Origin: Caldifarciminota bacterium
Lineage (GTDB): Bacteria > WOR-3 > Hydrothermia > UBA1063 > CAJXJZ01
DNA: 7,470 nt
Assembly: GCA_027073945.1 (NCBI GenBank)
Contig: JALTEL010000351.1
Location: 1 to 7,470, forward strand
Direction: 5' to 3'
Made by a program: the position numbers and the translations under genes. This document shows, one piece after another, positions 6,864 through 7,470 of the stretch. How positions within the stretch are numbered: position 1 is the stretch's first letter; each line of letters opens with the position of its first letter. The notes beneath the pieces were generated by a model, which was not told the DNA's origin, did not search any database, and was given only the letters and a program-made list of their open reading frames with translations.

Positions 6864-7073
6864 TTATCCGCCAGGTGTATAGGAATCGGGAGGAGGCGGA
6901 ATGATGGGCGGTGGAGGAAGAGGCCAATCGTCATCATCCCCCCTTATAAGATTTTTTTGTGTTTTTGAGGTTTTACGCAGATTGTGCGTTGCCATGCTTG
7001 CAAATGGCAGCATGAATACCGCCATTGACACCACTATCCCTGTCAGGATGTGTATTATATTGGACTTTTTCAT
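6864..7073 (-). CDS. Small exported proline-rich peptide, unknown function
   Basis: A 69-residue product not recognised as any family. Residues 1-28 (MKKSN..., a hydrophobic core, then ASMA) form a signal peptide with a likely signal peptidase I site after A28. The roughly 41-residue mature peptide has a basic half (HNLRKTSKTQKNLIR), an acidic patch DDDD (46-49) followed by Trp50, then a proline run PLPPPPIIPPPP (51-62), ending in SYTPGG. The start is the ATG at 7071-7073, with GGAGG at 7080-7084 six bases upstream; an in-frame ATG 25 codons earlier (7148) has no such site and would bury the signal peptide. A strong hairpin terminator follows at once, so this is a complete single-gene transcription unit and unlikely to be a chance ORF. 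The mature peptide is too short for an enzyme; an interaction or cell-envelope role is only a guess. Confidence 0.75.
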   Translation of the reverse strand: MKKSNIIHILTGIVVSMAVFMLPFASMATHNLRKTSKTQKNLIRGDDDDWPLPPPPIIPPPPDSYTPGG

Positions 7074-7079
7074 GCGGCA

Positions 7080-7084
7080 CCTCC
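7080..7084 (-). promoter_or_regulatory. Ribosome binding site deciding the small-peptide start
   Basis: Minus-strand AAAAGGAGG with its GGAGG core here, 6 bases before the ATG at 7073. It sets the start at the 69-residue form with the N-terminal signal peptide. Confidence 0.8.
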
Positions 7085-7306
7085 TTTTCTTTAGGATATA
7101 CAATGTTTCTGCCAATTTGCTGTGTTTTAAAAATAGGTTGGGAATCAAGCATTTATAAAATTTCGAGCGTTAAAGAATTTTGCCTGAAAAATATACATTT
7201 TTTGACAAATTACTAAAATTACCACAAAATATACAGATAAAATAACCAACCCATACAAAATTATGTAACTTTTTAATAATTTTTGTTTTACACGTTATTT
7301 GTTATA

Positions 7307-7327
7307 CTACTCCATAATCCTCCTTTT
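7307..7327 (-). other. Orphan ribosome binding site with two-codon ORF (Met-Glu-stop)
   Basis: On the minus strand AAAAGGAGG (7327-7319) is followed after 3 bases by ATG GAG TAG (7315-7307). The site is as strong as those of the real genes nearby, yet the frame closes after two codons and again at a TAA four codons later. It may be a minimal leader ORF, the start of a decayed gene, or chance. Confidence 0.35.
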
Positions 7328-7330
7328 AGC

Positions 7331-7470
7331 TTATTCTACCATGCTAAAATACACCATTGTAAAAACTTTTACTACATCGGGGTCAAATTGTGTTCCGGAC
7401 ATTCTAATTAATTCCTCTATTGCCTTATCTGCTTGTATTCGTTTTCTATAAATTCTGTCTGATGTCATAG
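7331..7470 (-). CDS. C-terminus of an HD-GYP domain protein (5' end outside window)
   Basis: The last 45 complete codons are visible, beginning MTSDRIYRKRIQADKAIEEL and ending in a TAA at 7331-7333. The strings TSDRxYRK and SGTQFDPDVVKVF are the characteristic last elements of the HD-GYP domain, whose members with intact metal sites hydrolyse cyclic-di-GMP. The two leftover bases at the edge (CT) fit the Ala codon expected in the family's DA(L/M)TSDR. The usual Pro of TSDRPYR is Ile here. The protein ends about 15 residues after FDPDVV, so HD-GYP is its C-terminal domain; any sensory or receiver domain and the HD and GYP motifs themselves lie outside the window, so activity cannot be judged. 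Confidence 0.85.
   Translation of the reverse strand, partial: MTSDRIYRKRIQADKAIEELIRMSGTQFDPDVVKVFTMVYFSMVE

Larger units (their letters stand above)
7074..7330. other. 257-base AT-rich intergenic spacer
   Basis: This lies between the HD-GYP gene end and the small-peptide start, both minus strand. It holds the small-peptide ribosome binding site at one end and an orphan one at the other. No clear promoter for the small peptide was identified: candidates such as a TATAAA on the minus strand near 7151-7156 lack a matching -35. No strong terminator for the HD-GYP gene was seen; the 7-base inverted repeat 7324-7330/7343-7349 (TTTTAGC/GCTAAAA) spanning that gene's stop is AT-rich and weak. Confidence 0.6.

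Noticed and set aside
7074..7148. Longer 94-residue start for the small-peptide gene
   Set aside because: The extra 25 residues have no ribosome binding site and would push the signal peptide away from the N-terminus; the internal ATG has GGAGG at 6 bases.
7202..7207. Plus-strand TTGACA as a promoter
   Set aside because: No good -10 at 16-18 bases and no plus-strand gene downstream in the window.

Overview
The window looks like ordinary chromosome from a Gram-negative, AT-rich bacterium, probably in or near the FCB superphylum (Bacteroidota/Chlorobi relatives or a candidate phylum such as WOR-3). The main reason is a large exported repeat protein that ends in what looks like a type IX secretion (T9SS) sorting domain. 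A Gly+2 lipoprotein with PKD-like and lectin-like domains fits the same picture. Placement is inferred from domain style only. The minus-strand genes nearly all carry textbook (A)AAGGAGG ribosome binding sites 5-6 bases before ATG.

Left part, plus strand (1-1155): the tail of an unrecognised gene, a nitrilase-superfamily amidohydrolase and a small YfiM/DUF2279-like exported protein. These overlap by 8 and 10 bases, so they look like a translationally coupled operon whose promoter lies outside the window. The amidohydrolase most likely starts at a GTG at 86, not at the longer ATG at 44.

Middle part, minus strand (1158-5253): a good sigma-70-type promoter (5225-5253), then a lipoprotein with a PKD-like and a concanavalin-A-like domain, then 61-66 bases later a 1013-residue protein of 16 YVTN-type beta-propeller repeats, an Ig-like domain and a T9SS-type C-terminal domain. 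No separate promoter or terminator was seen between the two, so they probably form a cell-surface/secreted two-gene unit. The array ends convergently, two bases from the plus-strand operon.

Right part, minus strand (5354-7470): a complete NAD-type malic enzyme with its own TTGACA promoter; upstream of it a perfect hairpin terminator that closes a tiny gene for a 69-residue exported proline-rich peptide; a 257-base AT-rich spacer holding a strong but orphan ribosome binding site before a two-codon ORF; and, at the edge, the C-terminus of an HD-GYP domain protein (cyclic-di-GMP phosphodiesterase type).

No RNA genes, insertion sequences, CRISPR arrays, attachment sites or origins were seen, and no gene-free stretch exceeds 300 bases. 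I see no convincing new multi-gene system. The items most worth a second look are the tiny proline-rich exported peptide, the coupled operon with its unidentified first gene, the lipoprotein/propeller pair with its upstream dyad, and the orphan ribosome binding site.
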